A stretch of 22,087 nucleotides of DNA from Microcystis aeruginosa W13-11 (GTDB lineage Bacteria; Cyanobacteriota; Cyanobacteriia; Cyanobacteriales; Microcystaceae). The notes beneath the pieces are model-generated. The model made no database searches. It was not told the DNA's origin and saw nothing but the letters and a program-made list of their open reading frames with translations. The stretch is from positions 1 to 22,087 of the forward strand of contig JAADBR010000075.1 in the NCBI GenBank assembly GCA_009995705.1, written 5' to 3'. Below are positions 1 to 6,699 of the stretch, one piece after another (position 1 is the stretch's first letter; each line of letters opens with the position of its first letter). The translations under genes were made by a program, and so were the position numbers.

Positions 1-1
1 T

Positions 2-316
2 TCAGGACTTAACTACAACAAAAAAGGATTAAAGCGATTAATTCGGTTGATTGTTGATAGTAAAGTAGAGAGATTAGTCTTAACTCATAAGGATAGATTA
101 CTTAGATTTGGTAGGGAATTAATCTTTAGCCTGTGTCAGCAATTCGGGACTGAAGTTGTCATTATTAATCGCACTGAAGACAGTACATTTGAGGAGGATT
201 TAGCACAAGATGTCTTAGAGATTATTACGGTATTTTCCGCTAGATTGTATGGCTCTAGAAGCCATACAAATAGAAAAATCGTAGAGGAGTTAAGAGACGT
301 TGCTACTGGGATTTAA
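2..316 (+). CDS. tnpA: IS607-family serine recombinase TnpA, C-terminal part (runs off left edge)
   Basis: The frame is open from base 2, so the gene begins outside the window; the TTG at 47 is only an internal codon. The visible ~104 residues contain THKDRLLRFG, the helix segment with FGTEVVIIN, and a C-terminal stretch with DVLEIITVFSARLYGSRSH. These are hallmarks of the small serine recombinases encoded by IS607-type elements, which catalyse strand exchange for transposition. The last 17 bases overlap a tnpB-like frame starting near 300, the usual tnpA/tnpB order of IS607. Because tnpB is cut to a stub, the element is probably no longer complete. The catalytic serine region lies off the edge and cannot be checked. 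Confidence 0.85.
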   Translation, partial: SGLNYNKKGLKRLIRLIVDSKVERLVLTHKDRLLRFGRELIFSLCQQFGTEVVIINRTEDSTFEEDLAQDVLEIITVFSARLYGSRSHTNRKIVEELRDVATGI

Positions 317-392
317 GACTGAGTTAGAACTAAATAATCAACAACGCTCATTATTAGCCCAACACGCAGGAACCGCACGTCATGCTTGGAAA
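300..392 (+). pseudogene. TnpB 5' stub, truncated
   Basis: A frame starting at TTG 300 reads [20 protein letters not shown] and then GTARHAW, which matches the N-terminus of TnpB, the RNA-guided accessory protein of IS605/IS607 elements. After about 30 residues the similarity stops near 388-393 and the DNA becomes the 3' end of a RelE-type toxin gene. The RuvC and zinc-finger parts of TnpB are absent, so this is a remnant. The assignment rests on remembered TnpB N-termini rather than on a search. Confidence 0.6.
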
Positions 393-504
393 TGCCTATC
401 GTATCCGAATTGGTGACTATAGAATTGTTTTTTTTGTTGAAGAAGATACAATTACATTTGCTCGTGTTCTTCATCGTCGCAAGTTTTATCGTTACTTCCC
501 CTAA
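382..504 (+). pseudogene. RelE/ParE-type toxin, C-terminal remnant
   Basis: From ATG 382 the frame encodes 40 residues: [15 protein letters not shown] followed by [10 protein letters not shown] and a stop. This is the C-terminal half of a RelE-superfamily mRNA-cleaving toxin, with the strand carrying [10 protein letters not shown] and the terminal HRR...YR motif. The first ~45 residues are missing. The upstream sequence is TnpB-derived, so the ATG is a by-product of the junction. A degenerate copy of this 3' end and its flank recurs at 2226-2270. Probably inactive. Confidence 0.7.
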
Positions 505-551
505 TGTTTCGCCAGATTGAGAACCAGTTAAATAGAATAAATGGATAAACC

Positions 552-839
552 ATGCTAAAAGATATTATTGAAGTGAAACCTCTAAATAATTATCAGCTAT
601 ATCTTAAATTTGAAGATAACCAAGAGGGGATTATTAATCTTGAAGAAATTATCGAGTTTGTTGGCATTTTTCAACCGCTCAAAGACTTAGATTTTTTTAA
701 AACTGTCAAAATTAATCCTGATTGGGGAACAATTTATTGGGAAAATGGGGCTGATTTAGACCCCGATGTTCTTTATTCTCTCATCACGAATCAATCTCTT
801 AACGACTTAGAAAAAAAAGATAACTTACAACTTATTTAA
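552..839 (+). CDS. DUF2442 family protein (orphan toxin-antitoxin-associated gene)
   Basis: The 95-residue product is complete and contains the typical DUF2442 pattern: an N-terminal strand with VKPLNNYQLYLKFEDNQEG, a central FQPLKDLDFF, and the signature VKINPDWGTIYWENGADLDPD. DUF2442 proteins are small nucleic-acid-associated proteins, usually encoded right after a DUF4160 gene in what look like toxin-antitoxin pairs. No DUF4160 gene precedes this one; upstream is the RelE remnant and a 47-bp spacer, so it appears orphaned. Start is ATG 552. Biochemical activity of the family is not established. Confidence 0.75.
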   Translation: MLKDIIEVKPLNNYQLYLKFEDNQEGIINLEEIIEFVGIFQPLKDLDFFKTVKINPDWGTIYWENGADLDPDVLYSLITNQSLNDLEKKDNLQLI

Positions 840-858
840 ATTAGAGAAATTTTAAACC

Positions 859-1064
859 ATGAAAATCACCTACTTTCAAGATACGGACACTCTATATTTA
901 GAGTTCAACACGATCTTTCAAAAAGGCGATCAAGGGACGATTCTAGAATTTTACCTCCTAGCGAACAACAACCAGAAGCAGGTTATTTCCTAGAAATTTT
1001 TGCCAATAATGAGACATTAGATGTTATCGCCGTTCCCGTTTCTTGGACAACACCTATCAACTAG
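859..1064 (+). pseudogene. Chimeric remnant: DUF2283 N-terminus joined to frameshifted DUF4926
   Basis: ATG 859 opens MKITYFQDTDTLYLEFN, the N-terminus of DUF2283 proteins (compare the intact gene at 6313). After about 17 residues the sequence changes to FQKGDQGTI, which resembles the middle of DUF4926 proteins. That frame stops at 991-993. A frameshift near 945-955 restores the DUF4926 reading: PSEQQPEAGYFLEIF, then ETLDVIAVPVSW, ending at TAG 1062-1064. The same pattern occurs in the intact DUF4926 gene at 19376-19612. I read this as two gene fragments fused by deletion and then frameshifted. Confidence 0.6.
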
Positions 1065-1159
1065 CACGTTGCTTCAAGTCAGAAAAATTCCCCTCTATCC
1101 TTCCCAACCTAATCGAGACTATTGCTGACTGGCTAAATAACGCAATCGCCGAACCATAA
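1061..1159 (+). pseudogene. Unidentified C-terminal gene fragment
   Basis: One frame reads LARCFKSEKFPSIL and then NLIETIADWLNNAIAEP before TAA 1157-1159. It has no start codon and resembles the helical end of a small protein. It sits just ahead of xisH. I do not recognise the family. It is listed because its composition is protein-like and the rest of this stretch consists of truncated genes. Confidence 0.25.
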
Positions 1160-1162
1160 AAA

Positions 1163-1582
1163 ATGCCTGCCAAAGATATTTTCCATGACTGTGTAAAACA
1201 CGCCCTAATCAAAGACGGCTGGACAATTACCCATAACCCCCTACGGATTCGTTTAGTAAGAGGTAAAAACCTGTTTGTTGATTTGGGAGCAGAAAGACTA
1301 TTAGCCGCAGAAAAAGGAACAGAAAAAATAGCCATTGAAATTAAGAGCTTTACTCGTCCCTCTGACATGAAAGACCTTGAAGAAGCAGTTGGTCAATTTG
1401 TCGTTTATACCCATCTTTTAAGGCGTTATTATCCCAAATATAAACTATTTTTGGCTGTTGGCGAAAACACCTGCAAAACAGTATTTGAAGAAGAAGCACG
1501 TCAAACCTTAATTGAAGATAGTATTATTCAGTTATTTAGTTTTGATCCCAACCAGGAGGTAATTGTACGATGGATTCCTTAA
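1163..1582 (+). CDS. xisH: XisH family protein (fdxN-element excision-controlling factor)
   Basis: The 139-residue product begins MPAKDIFHDCVKHALIKDGW, the conserved XisH start, continues with FVDLGAERLLAAEKGTEKIAIEIKSF, and ends with QEVIVRWIP. XisH was named for control of excision of the fdxN element in heterocyst-forming cyanobacteria, but homologues are widespread in species without that element, usually paired with XisI. The EIKSF segment after DLGAE resembles a PD-(D/E)XK nuclease core (inference). The gene is full length and overlaps xisI by 13 bases (start at 1570), so the pair was translationally coupled. Its partner is broken here. Confidence 0.85.
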   Translation: MPAKDIFHDCVKHALIKDGWTITHNPLRIRLVRGKNLFVDLGAERLLAAEKGTEKIAIEIKSFTRPSDMKDLEEAVGQFVVYTHLLRRYYPKYKLFLAVGENTCKTVFEEEARQTLIEDSIIQLFSFDPNQEVIVRWIP

Positions 1583-1908
1583 TTGCCCAATATCGGCAAA
1601 TTATTGAAAAAACATTCCAAGATTATGCCGACTTCCTCGACACCGAACGCCAAATCCAAATCGAATGAGTCCTAGATCAAACCCGCGATCGCGATTTATC
1701 GGTTGAAACAGGTTGGCAAAATGGTTATCGAATCTAAGGAACCCTATTACATATTGATATTATTGATCAAAAAATTTGGATTCAACACGACGGAACTGAG
1801 GATGGTATTGCCGATGAATTAGTAGCCGCAGGAATCCCTCAAAACCAGATTATTTTAGCCTTTAAATCCCCTGAAATTAGACCCTATACAGGCTTTGCTG
1901 TGGCTTAA
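1570..1908 (+). pseudogene. xisI: XisI family gene with two internal stop codons
   Basis: From ATG 1570 the frame reads MDSLIAQYRQIIEKTFQDYA and continues in the same phase to TAA 1906-1908, ending near RPYTGFAVA, as expected for a ~112-residue XisI. TGA at 1666-1668 and TAA at 1735-1737 interrupt it. No frameshift is seen, so the damage is two point mutations in an otherwise well preserved frame: IWIQHDGTEDGIADELV and IPQNQIILAFKSPEIRPY are intact. The product would be at most 32 residues. Loss of XisI with retention of XisH suggests XisI is the dispensable member. Confidence 0.8.
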
Positions 1909-1917
1909 CGCTTAAAT

Positions 1918-2055
1918 ATGATGGACAATTCTCAAGACTGCAATCGCGCTCTTAACTATTGCCAACAAGCCCTTAAATTCTCCCAAGAGCTAGGCATTCC
2001 CCTAAGGAAAGACGGTGAGGAACTCCTCGCAAAAATTCAGGCTACATTAGATTAG
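1918..2055 (+). pseudogene. TPR-type C-terminal fragment
   Basis: A 45-codon frame from ATG 1918 encodes NRALNYCQQALKFSQELGIP and then LAKIQATLD before TAG 2053-2055. This looks like the final helical repeat of cyanobacterial tetratricopeptide or NB-ARC/TPR proteins. No upstream domain is present, so it is probably the leftover end of a larger gene. It could be a short expressed peptide, but nothing supports that. Confidence 0.35.
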
Positions 2056-2136
2056 AAACCCTTGATCACCTATACCAATCATGAAAATTAAAGCGATTCT
2101 CAAAATTTAACTTTTTATCCTATTTGGATAAATTTC

Positions 2137-2243
2137 ATGAGTACCACCATCAATCTTTAAATTACGTTTGAATCTCTAACCGAAGCCATTCCTTGACTTA
2201 ACGCGAAAACAACAATTAACCGCTATATCGTTACTTTACCTAA
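2137..2243 (+). pseudogene. Degenerate antitoxin start plus second RelE-type tail
   Basis: ATG 2137 opens MSTTINL, a stop, then ITFESLTEAIP, a stop. This matches the start of small cyanobacterial antitoxins of the type M-x-T-I-x-x-x-I-x-F-E-S-L. A frame change leads into YRYFT plus TAA at 2241-2243. The DNA from 2226 to about 2270 is roughly 83% identical over 46 bases by eye to 487-532, the end of the RelE remnant and its 3' flank. The rest of 2056-2366 holds no readable gene. Confidence 0.4.
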
Positions 2244-2366
2244 TATTTTGCTAGATTGAAAATCAGTTACACCTCTCTCAAGCCGTAGGTATTCTCCTTG
2301 ATCAAGATTGTGAGGAACTGTCAATACAAATTGATCCCTCCTAGTCCCCAAAAGAAGAATCTCCCC

Positions 2367-2612
2367 ATGAGTGACCCTATTATCATTGAAACTGACTTAA
2401 AAGATATTCTCGCTAAACTTGACAATCGCTTAGAGCGAATCGAAACAAAACTAGAAGTATTACCGAAAATAGAGGCCGAAGTTTCCCAACTCAAAGAGGA
2501 TGTCAAAGACTTGAAAGAAAGGGCAACAGCCCAAATATGAGCTTTGATAGTCACTGTTATCGGTGCAACTGTTGCAGCAATTATCAAATTTGGTTTTCTG
2601 ACTAAAACTTAA
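2367..2612 (+). pseudogene. Coiled-coil plus membrane-segment small protein, interrupted by TGA
   Basis: ATG 2367 begins MSDPIIIETDLKDILAKLDN, followed by a heptad-rich helix with LDNRLERIETKLEVLP and LKEDVKDLKERATAQI. TGA 2538-2540 stops it. The same frame continues as ALIVTVIGATVAAIIKFGF to TAA 2610-2612, a clear transmembrane helix. Relatives have tryptophan after AQI (family knowledge from memory), so a single TGG to TGA change is the likely lesion. The truncated 57-residue product would lose its membrane anchor. I chose ATG 2367 over a more upstream start at 2298 because similarity begins there. Confidence 0.6.
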
Positions 2613-2619
2613 ATCACCA

Positions 2620-2653
2620 TTAAAAACTAAGTTGGAACTAGACAAGTTCCAAC
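2620..2653 (-). terminator. Rho-independent terminator of ccmK3-ccmK4
   Basis: A perfect 9-bp inverted repeat, gttggaact at 2631-2639 and agttccaac at 2645-2653, has a 5-base loop. Read on the minus strand it lies 26 bases past the ccmK4 stop and is followed by a T-rich run, TTAGTTTTTAA. The plus-strand side lacks a T tract, so it serves the ccmK operon. Confidence 0.7.
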
Positions 2654-2679
2654 CAGTAACAAAAAATTGACCTTGAAGA

Positions 2680-3027
2680 TTAACGACGGATTGGTGCCAT
2701 CATACCGTCGGCAGCAGCGCGAAAAGGTTCCACTGCCTCGCTATAATCGATCGGTAGAATAGCCACTACGTTATCGTGAGGACGGGGAATAATGACCCAG
2801 GTTTCTAAAGCTGCCCCCTCGGTTTTATTGACGGCTTCAATGCCGGCAGCCATAGCGGTTTTTACCTCCTGTACATCCCCACGAATATTGAGGGTAAAAC
2901 GGGCGCTTCCTGCCCTTAAATAACCAACAATCGTGATCCGTCCTGCTTTTACCATCGCATCGGCGGCCGCTAGAATACCGGGGAAACCTTTTGTCTCGAT
3001 CGATCCCACCGCGGGTTGGGCTGTCAT
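2680..3027 (-). CDS. ccmK4: Carboxysome shell protein CcmK4
   Basis: The 115-residue single BMC-domain protein forms hexameric facet tiles of the beta-carboxysome shell and lets small molecules through its central pore. Seen: GSIETKGFPGILAAADAMVK, the pore-loop region GYLRAGSARF, NIRGDVQEVKTAM, and PRPHDNVVAILPIDYS. Length and these signatures fit CcmK4 rather than CcmK1/K2. It follows ccmK3 by 104 bp in the same direction, the usual satellite ccmK3-ccmK4 locus away from the main ccm cluster. A good AGGAG site (complement of 3035-3039) supports ATG 3027. CcmK3 and CcmK4 of other cyanobacteria can form mixed hexamers, so the pairing matters. Confidence 0.93.
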   Translation of the reverse strand: MTAQPAVGSIETKGFPGILAAADAMVKAGRITIVGYLRAGSARFTLNIRGDVQEVKTAMAAGIEAVNKTEGAALETWVIIPRPHDNVVAILPIDYSEAVEPFRAAADGMMAPIRR

Positions 3028-3131
3028 AAATTAACTCCTAATAACAAAAATCAGATAAGTTCAATTGATAGAATCCAATCTATTTCCCAGTCTTTAACTA
3101 TAGTCTAGTTTGGGGCCAATCCCTAGGGAAA

Positions 3132-3440
3132 TTAACTGCGAAAACGGTCCGACTTAGCCGTATGCTGCACTGGTAAAACCGCCAGGACATTTTCTGGAGG
3201 ATTGGGTACGATGTAATGACTGACCACATTACCACCAAAAGCGGTCATGGCCGCCGCTAATCCAGCCTCTACTGCCGGTTTAACCTCGGAAATCGGACCG
3301 CGAATCGCCACCAAAAATTCGCCCCTTTCCGCTAGATCGAAATAAACTAGGGTGACTCGTCCCCCTTTAACCATGGCATCCGCCGCCGCTAAAACGGGGG
3401 GAAAACCCAACGTTTGAATGACTCCGACCGCCTCGGGCAT
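3132..3440 (-). CDS. ccmK3: Carboxysome shell protein CcmK3
   Basis: The 102-residue BMC-domain protein starts MPEAVGVIQTLGFPPVLAAA and carries VTLVYFDLAERGEFLVAIRG, where the pore loop has DLAERGE in place of the glycine/serine-rich loop of other CcmK proteins. It also has HYIVPNPPENVLAVLP. That unusual pore and the lack of a long C-terminus are typical of CcmK3, thought to work as a minor component with CcmK4. Overlapping AGGAG and GAGG sites lie just before ATG 3440. A TATAAT box 32 bases upstream gives the pair its own promoter. First gene of the two-gene unit. Confidence 0.93.
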   Translation of the reverse strand: MPEAVGVIQTLGFPPVLAAADAMVKGGRVTLVYFDLAERGEFLVAIRGPISEVKPAVEAGLAAAMTAFGGNVVSHYIVPNPPENVLAVLPVQHTAKSDRFRS

Positions 3441-3471
3441 TTTTCCTCATCTCCTGCGAAAGCAATTTCAC

Positions 3472-3477
3472 ATTATA
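3472..3477 (-). promoter_or_regulatory. -10 box upstream of ccmK3
   Basis: The minus strand reads a perfect TATAAT here, 32 bases before the ccmK3 start, in the 63-bp gap after msrA. No good -35 hexamer is seen at 16-18 bp, so the promoter may be activator dependent. It implies ccmK3-ccmK4 can be transcribed apart from chlM-panB-msrA. Confidence 0.5.
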
Positions 3478-3503
3478 CCGCGAACCTGTCCGCATATTTT
3501 CTT

Positions 3504-3986
3504 CTAGAAATTCTCGACCGATCGAGCTTGTTTTTTCTCTAAATACTGTTGATGGGACTGATCGGCCTGATAATAATCTCCTGCGGGTTCAATCAAAGTA
3601 ACGATATCCTGCTGAAACTTTCCCGATAGTTGTAGTTGACCCTTGGCAGCGGTGGCGATTAACTTTTGTTCTGGGGTGTGATAAAAAATAATCGATCGAT
3701 ATTGTTCTCCCCGGTCCGGTCCTTGGCGATTTAACTGAGTCGGATCATGAATTGACCAAAAAACGGCTAATAAAGCCTCGTAGCTTATTTCGTGGGGATT
3801 ATAAGCAATTTGTGCCACTTCCGCATGACCGGTAATTCGCGATAACACATCGAGATAACTAGGATTGGGAAAATGTCCCCCCATATAACCCACAGAAGTG
3901 GCTAAAACCCCGGGTAAACGCCGAAATGAGTCCTCGGTTTTCCAAAAACAGCCAGCCCCAAAAGTAGCTTTTTCGCCGCTATTCAT
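3504..3986 (-). CDS. msrA: Peptide methionine sulfoxide reductase MsrA
   Basis: The 160-residue enzyme reduces methionine-S-sulfoxide in proteins, a repair step after oxidative damage. The catalytic motif GAGCFWKTE places the active cysteine at residue 13. Also present are [41 protein letters not shown], and [11 protein letters not shown]. The residue after GCFW is Lys where many MsrA proteins have Gly. No second cysteine exists anywhere in the protein, so a recycling cysteine must come from a partner such as thioredoxin or glutaredoxin. The start overlaps the panB stop by 8 bases, so it is the last gene of a coupled chlM-panB-msrA unit. Confidence 0.92.
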   Translation of the reverse strand: MNSGEKATFGAGCFWKTEDSFRRLPGVLATSVGYMGGHFPNPSYLDVLSRITGHAEVAQIAYNPHEISYEALLAVFWSIHDPTQLNRQGPDRGEQYRSIIFYHTPEQKLIATAAKGQLQLSGKFQQDIVTLIEPAGDYYQADQSHQQYLEKKQARSVENF

Positions 3987-4746
3987 TTCCCCTCACATCC
4001 TTGGCAAATTCCACCACTGCTTTTGTAATTGTCTCGCTTAAATTAGCATAAACTTTGGCAAAAGGGGGAGCTTTTTCGGTTAATCCTAGAATATCCGCCG
4101 TTACTAACACCTGACCATCACAATCTTCCCCCGCACCGATACCAATCGTCGGGATAGTCAATTTATCGGTGATAGTAGCGGCTAAATTAGCGGGAATATG
4201 TTCCAAAACCAGGGCAAATACTCCCGCTTTCTCCAAGGCTAAAGCTTCCTCGATTAATCTTTGTGCCTCCGATGGAGTTTTTCCCTGCTGACGGTATCCT
4301 AACCGATGCACCGACTGGGGAGTTAATCCGATATGACCCATAACAGGGATGCCTATCTCGGTTAAACGACTAATAGTCTCGATCATAGCGGGATAACCTC
4401 CCTCTAATTTTACCCCTTGCACTCCCGCTTCCTTTAACATTCTTCCGGCGGAGTGAATTGCCTGACTGACACTTTCCTGATAGCTGAGAAAAGGCAAATC
4501 ACAGACAACTAAAGCTTGTTTTACCCCGCGAGATACGGCCGCTGCGTGGTGAATCATCGCCTCTAGGGTGATCGGTAAAGTGGTAGGATAGCCCAAAGCG
4601 GTCATAGCTAAGGAATCACCTACCAAGATAATATCAATTCCTGCTCGATCGAGCAGTCGCGCGATCGGATAATCCCATGCTGTGAGAGTAACAATCGCGC
4701 GTTTTTGCTGTTTCCACTCGATTAATTTGTTGGTGGTGACTGCCAT
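3979..4746 (-). CDS. panB: 3-methyl-2-oxobutanoate hydroxymethyltransferase (ketopantoate synthesis)
   Basis: The 255-residue cytosolic enzyme transfers a hydroxymethyl group from methylene-tetrahydrofolate to 2-oxoisovalerate, the first committed step of pantothenate and coenzyme A synthesis. Family landmarks are visible: VGDSLAM with metal ligand Asp44, CDLPF with Asp83, VKLEGG with Glu115, GHIGLTPQS at 137-145, and the catalytic Glu182 in LEHIP. Length is normal. It lies 3 bp after chlM and overlaps msrA by 8 bp, so the three are probably one transcript. The link to chlorophyll synthesis is positional rather than pathway based. Confidence 0.95.
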   Translation of the reverse strand: MAVTTNKLIEWKQQKRAIVTLTAWDYPIARLLDRAGIDIILVGDSLAMTALGYPTTLPITLEAMIHHAAAVSRGVKQALVVCDLPFLSYQESVSQAIHSAGRMLKEAGVQGVKLEGGYPAMIETISRLTEIGIPVMGHIGLTPQSVHRLGYRQQGKTPSEAQRLIEEALALEKAGVFALVLEHIPANLAATITDKLTIPTIGIGAGEDCDGQVLVTADILGLTEKAPPFAKVYANLSETITKAVVEFAKDVRGNE

Positions 4747-4749
4747 TGT

Positions 4750-5442
4750 TTATTCACTGCGGACAGCTTCGAGGATACGGGAAAAATAGAAACGAGTGCT
4801 AGTCATACTCGTCCGTTCAATTTTAAAGCCATTTTCGTTGAGAGCGGCGATTATAGTTTTTTCCTTGTGTTGATAGGCACGAGTGGTTTTACTCGGACCG
4901 GGGAAAAACTGACCAATTTTCTTGAGAATGGTTAATAAACAGGTTTTAGGAGCAAAACTGAGGATTAAACGGGATTGAGCTAGGGATCCCAGGTGTTTAA
5001 TCATGCCTAAGGCTTCTTCTGTGGGATAGTGAATGAGAACATCAACACAGATGACTGTGTGATATTGGCCGGTTAATGCTTCTAAATCTTGAACGGCAAA
5101 GGTGAGTTTACTGGTATCTGCTAACTCTTTGGCCGCTCTTGCCTTGGCTTCTGTCACCATTTTCTCGGAAATATCACTAGCGAAAATAGTCGCGCCCGCT
5201 TTAGCGAGGGGAATACTAAGACTACCGACTCCACAACCAGCATCACAGATTGAGAGATTGGGCAAATTGTCATCACTTTCTAACCAACCGATAACGGTAT
5301 CGATCGTTTGTTGATGACCGATGCGAATATCTTTTTGTACTTTGTTAACCTCGCCATCCCCATAAATCCGGCGCCAGCGATCGAATCCTGTGGCGTTAAA
5401 ATAGTCCTTGACTATGGCTTTATCGTCTAATGTGTTGGTCAT
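4750..5442 (-). CDS. chlM: Magnesium protoporphyrin IX methyltransferase
   Basis: The 230-residue S-adenosylmethionine-dependent enzyme methylates the ring propionate of Mg-protoporphyrin IX, the step after Mg-chelatase in chlorophyll synthesis. Seen: N-terminal VKDYFNATGFDRWRRIYGDG, which is diagnostic for ChlM/BchM; SAM motif I with ICDAGCGVGSLSIPLA at residues 65-80; acidic Asp90 in ASDIS; and the C-terminal FYFSRILEAVR. ATG 5442 is chosen from the conserved N-terminus. It leads the operon with panB and msrA. No strong promoter hexamers were recognised upstream. Confidence 0.95.
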   Translation of the reverse strand: MTNTLDDKAIVKDYFNATGFDRWRRIYGDGEVNKVQKDIRIGHQQTIDTVIGWLESDDNLPNLSICDAGCGVGSLSIPLAKAGATIFASDISEKMVTEAKARAAKELADTSKLTFAVQDLEALTGQYHTVICVDVLIHYPTEEALGMIKHLGSLAQSRLILSFAPKTCLLTILKKIGQFFPGPSKTTRAYQHKEKTIIAALNENGFKIERTSMTSTRFYFSRILEAVRSE

Positions 5443-5633
5443 AACGAAATCTAAACGAGCGGAGATGGTTATTAGTTTATCCTACCGTGAAAGCCGGTTT
5501 TAGGGGTTTAGTCTTGGGTCTCTCCACCCCTTGCCAGAAACGAGAAACTCTGCTATTTTGCCGGTGGGTTTATTTTTTAGGCAGTGTCTCAGAAGATCAA
5601 CCATCAATCAAGCATCGTTCTATTTTTCACTTT

Positions 5634-6091
5634 ATGAGCTTAAAAATGAGCAAAAATCAGCAAATTCTGGCAAAAATCGGGGGAGTAGCCTTGCTCTCCT
5701 TGTTTCCTTGAGTTTAGGGCAACAGGCTTCTGCTGTTACCCTTGTTGAAAACTTAAGTCAATCAAGTAATGGCTCGGGTTCAGTCTTGGAAGATGCGTGG
5801 TCAGGATCAAGCTTTACCACTGGCAGTGGCAGTTATAATCTTGAATCTGTCACTCTTTTATTCAGAGAAAACATCGCAGGTAACTTGTTTGTTCGTCTCT
5901 ATGGCAACAACGGTGGAGTTCCTGGCAGTCTGATAACCACTTTTACCAACCCTGCTTCTATTACTACCAATCTCGCCAATAACACCCAACCCCTGCCCTA
6001 CCGACATCGGGGGGTTAGGGGGGAGCGGGACAGCCGAAAATTAGATTTAGTGACCTTGAAATTTGATGAATTAATTGCCATGATCGAATAA
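5634..6091 (+). pseudogene. Secreted PEP-CTERM/choice-of-anchor-like protein, frameshifted and truncated
   Basis: ATG 5634 starts a signal peptide (KNQQILAKIGGVALLSL) but the frame stops at TGA 5709-5711. In the neighbouring frame the signal peptide resumes as LVSLSLGQQASA, with a likely cleavage after ASA. A beta-rich secreted domain follows (FTTGSGSYNLESVTLLF, NLFVRLYGNNGGVPGSL). One lost base near 5690-5708 explains this; restoring it gives a single frame. Similarity ends near 5990, where the sequence becomes a C/G-rich palindromic repeat and an unrelated tail ending in FDELIAMIE. No sorting motif or C-terminal anchor remains. Transcript and product are probably defunct. Confidence 0.55.
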
Positions 6092-6108
6092 CGACTACAA
6101 CCATTACC

Positions 6109-6309
6109 ATGCCAAAATATACATTTACTAGCTATTTTAAAAATGATGTTTTGACAAAACGCCCTTACCTCAAAAAAGAATGGTGTATTTACGTGATCGA
6201 AAACCCTATCCGTTGTGAACCCCAAGAAGATAATCGTTTTCGCTTTTGGGCAAAAATAGAAGAATTTGGCGATCATTACTTGAGAGTCGTTACCCTAGCA
6301 GAGCTTTAA
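6109..6309 (+). CDS. DUF4258-like small protein, putative toxin
   Basis: The 66-residue product contains RPYLKKEWCIYVIENP, EDNRFRFWAKI and YLRVVTLAEL, resembling DUF4258 proteins, which are RelE-like in outline and commonly encoded before a DUF2283 gene. It ends abruptly after LRVVTLA, where relatives continue for about 20 residues, so the C-terminus may be trimmed. The next gene starts 3 bases after the stop, which supports a two-gene toxin-antitoxin-like unit. Function is inferred from context only. Confidence 0.6.
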   Translation: MPKYTFTSYFKNDVLTKRPYLKKEWCIYVIENPIRCEPQEDNRFRFWAKIEEFGDHYLRVVTLAEL

Positions 6310-6312
6310 ACC

Positions 6313-6534
6313 ATGAAGATTAACTACTACCCAGAAACGGACTCCCTTTATATCCACCTTACAGACAAACCCAGTGTTGATAGCCAAGAAATTTCTGAAG
6401 GTGTCGTTGCTGATTACGATGAATTAGGGAATCTAGTCGGTTTAGACATTGATAACGCCAGCAAAAAAGTGCAACTCGGTGAGTTGATCTCAAATGTCGG
6501 GGTGAAGACCCTCGCTTATAGCAGAGATAGTTAA
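6313..6534 (+). CDS. DUF2283 family protein, putative antitoxin
   Basis: The 73-residue protein has the full DUF2283 pattern: MKINYYPETDSLYIHLTDKP, then EGVVADYDELGNLVGLDIDNA. Members are small beta-strand proteins encoded with DUF4258 partners and are treated as antitoxin-like. Here it sits 3 bp after such a partner. Fragments of other DUF2283 genes occur at 859 and 13262. It looks intact, and its start is set by the conserved MKI-Y N-terminus. Confidence 0.75.
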   Translation: MKINYYPETDSLYIHLTDKPSVDSQEISEGVVADYDELGNLVGLDIDNASKKVQLGELISNVGVKTLAYSRDS

Positions 6535-6699
6535 TTGCCCTCATCCCCAAACCCCGGGAGAGGGGGAGAAAGATGCCTGCTAACAATAAAGAAAAATGGG
6601 ACAAGTCTGTGGAAAAGCTTAATTTGTTTTCTGCTTCACCGTTAGTTAACCTAAAGTGAATATCATGTAATCGTCCCAAGATCGATTAGTAAGGGTTCC
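6535..6699. other. Intergenic spacer ahead of pyk with a C/G-rich repeat fragment
   Basis: The stretch begins with a fragment of a common C-then-G palindromic repeat (ccccaaaccccgggagaggg at about 6549-6568). The rest is AT-rich with no convincing gene. A short AAGG lies before the pyk ATG. I do not see a clear promoter. Confidence 0.4.

Noticed and set aside
1057..1368. Minus-strand frame of 103 codons opposite xisH
   Set aside because: It lies antisense to xisH, whose product is clearly conserved; its own translation resembles no family.
2321..2645. Two minus-strand frames opposite the coiled-coil gene
   Set aside because: Their hydrophobic look comes from the complement of a lysine/glutamate-rich coiled coil.
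5487..5633. Frames starting at 5487 and 5531
   Set aside because: The signal peptide starts at ATG 5634; upstream residues look untranslated.
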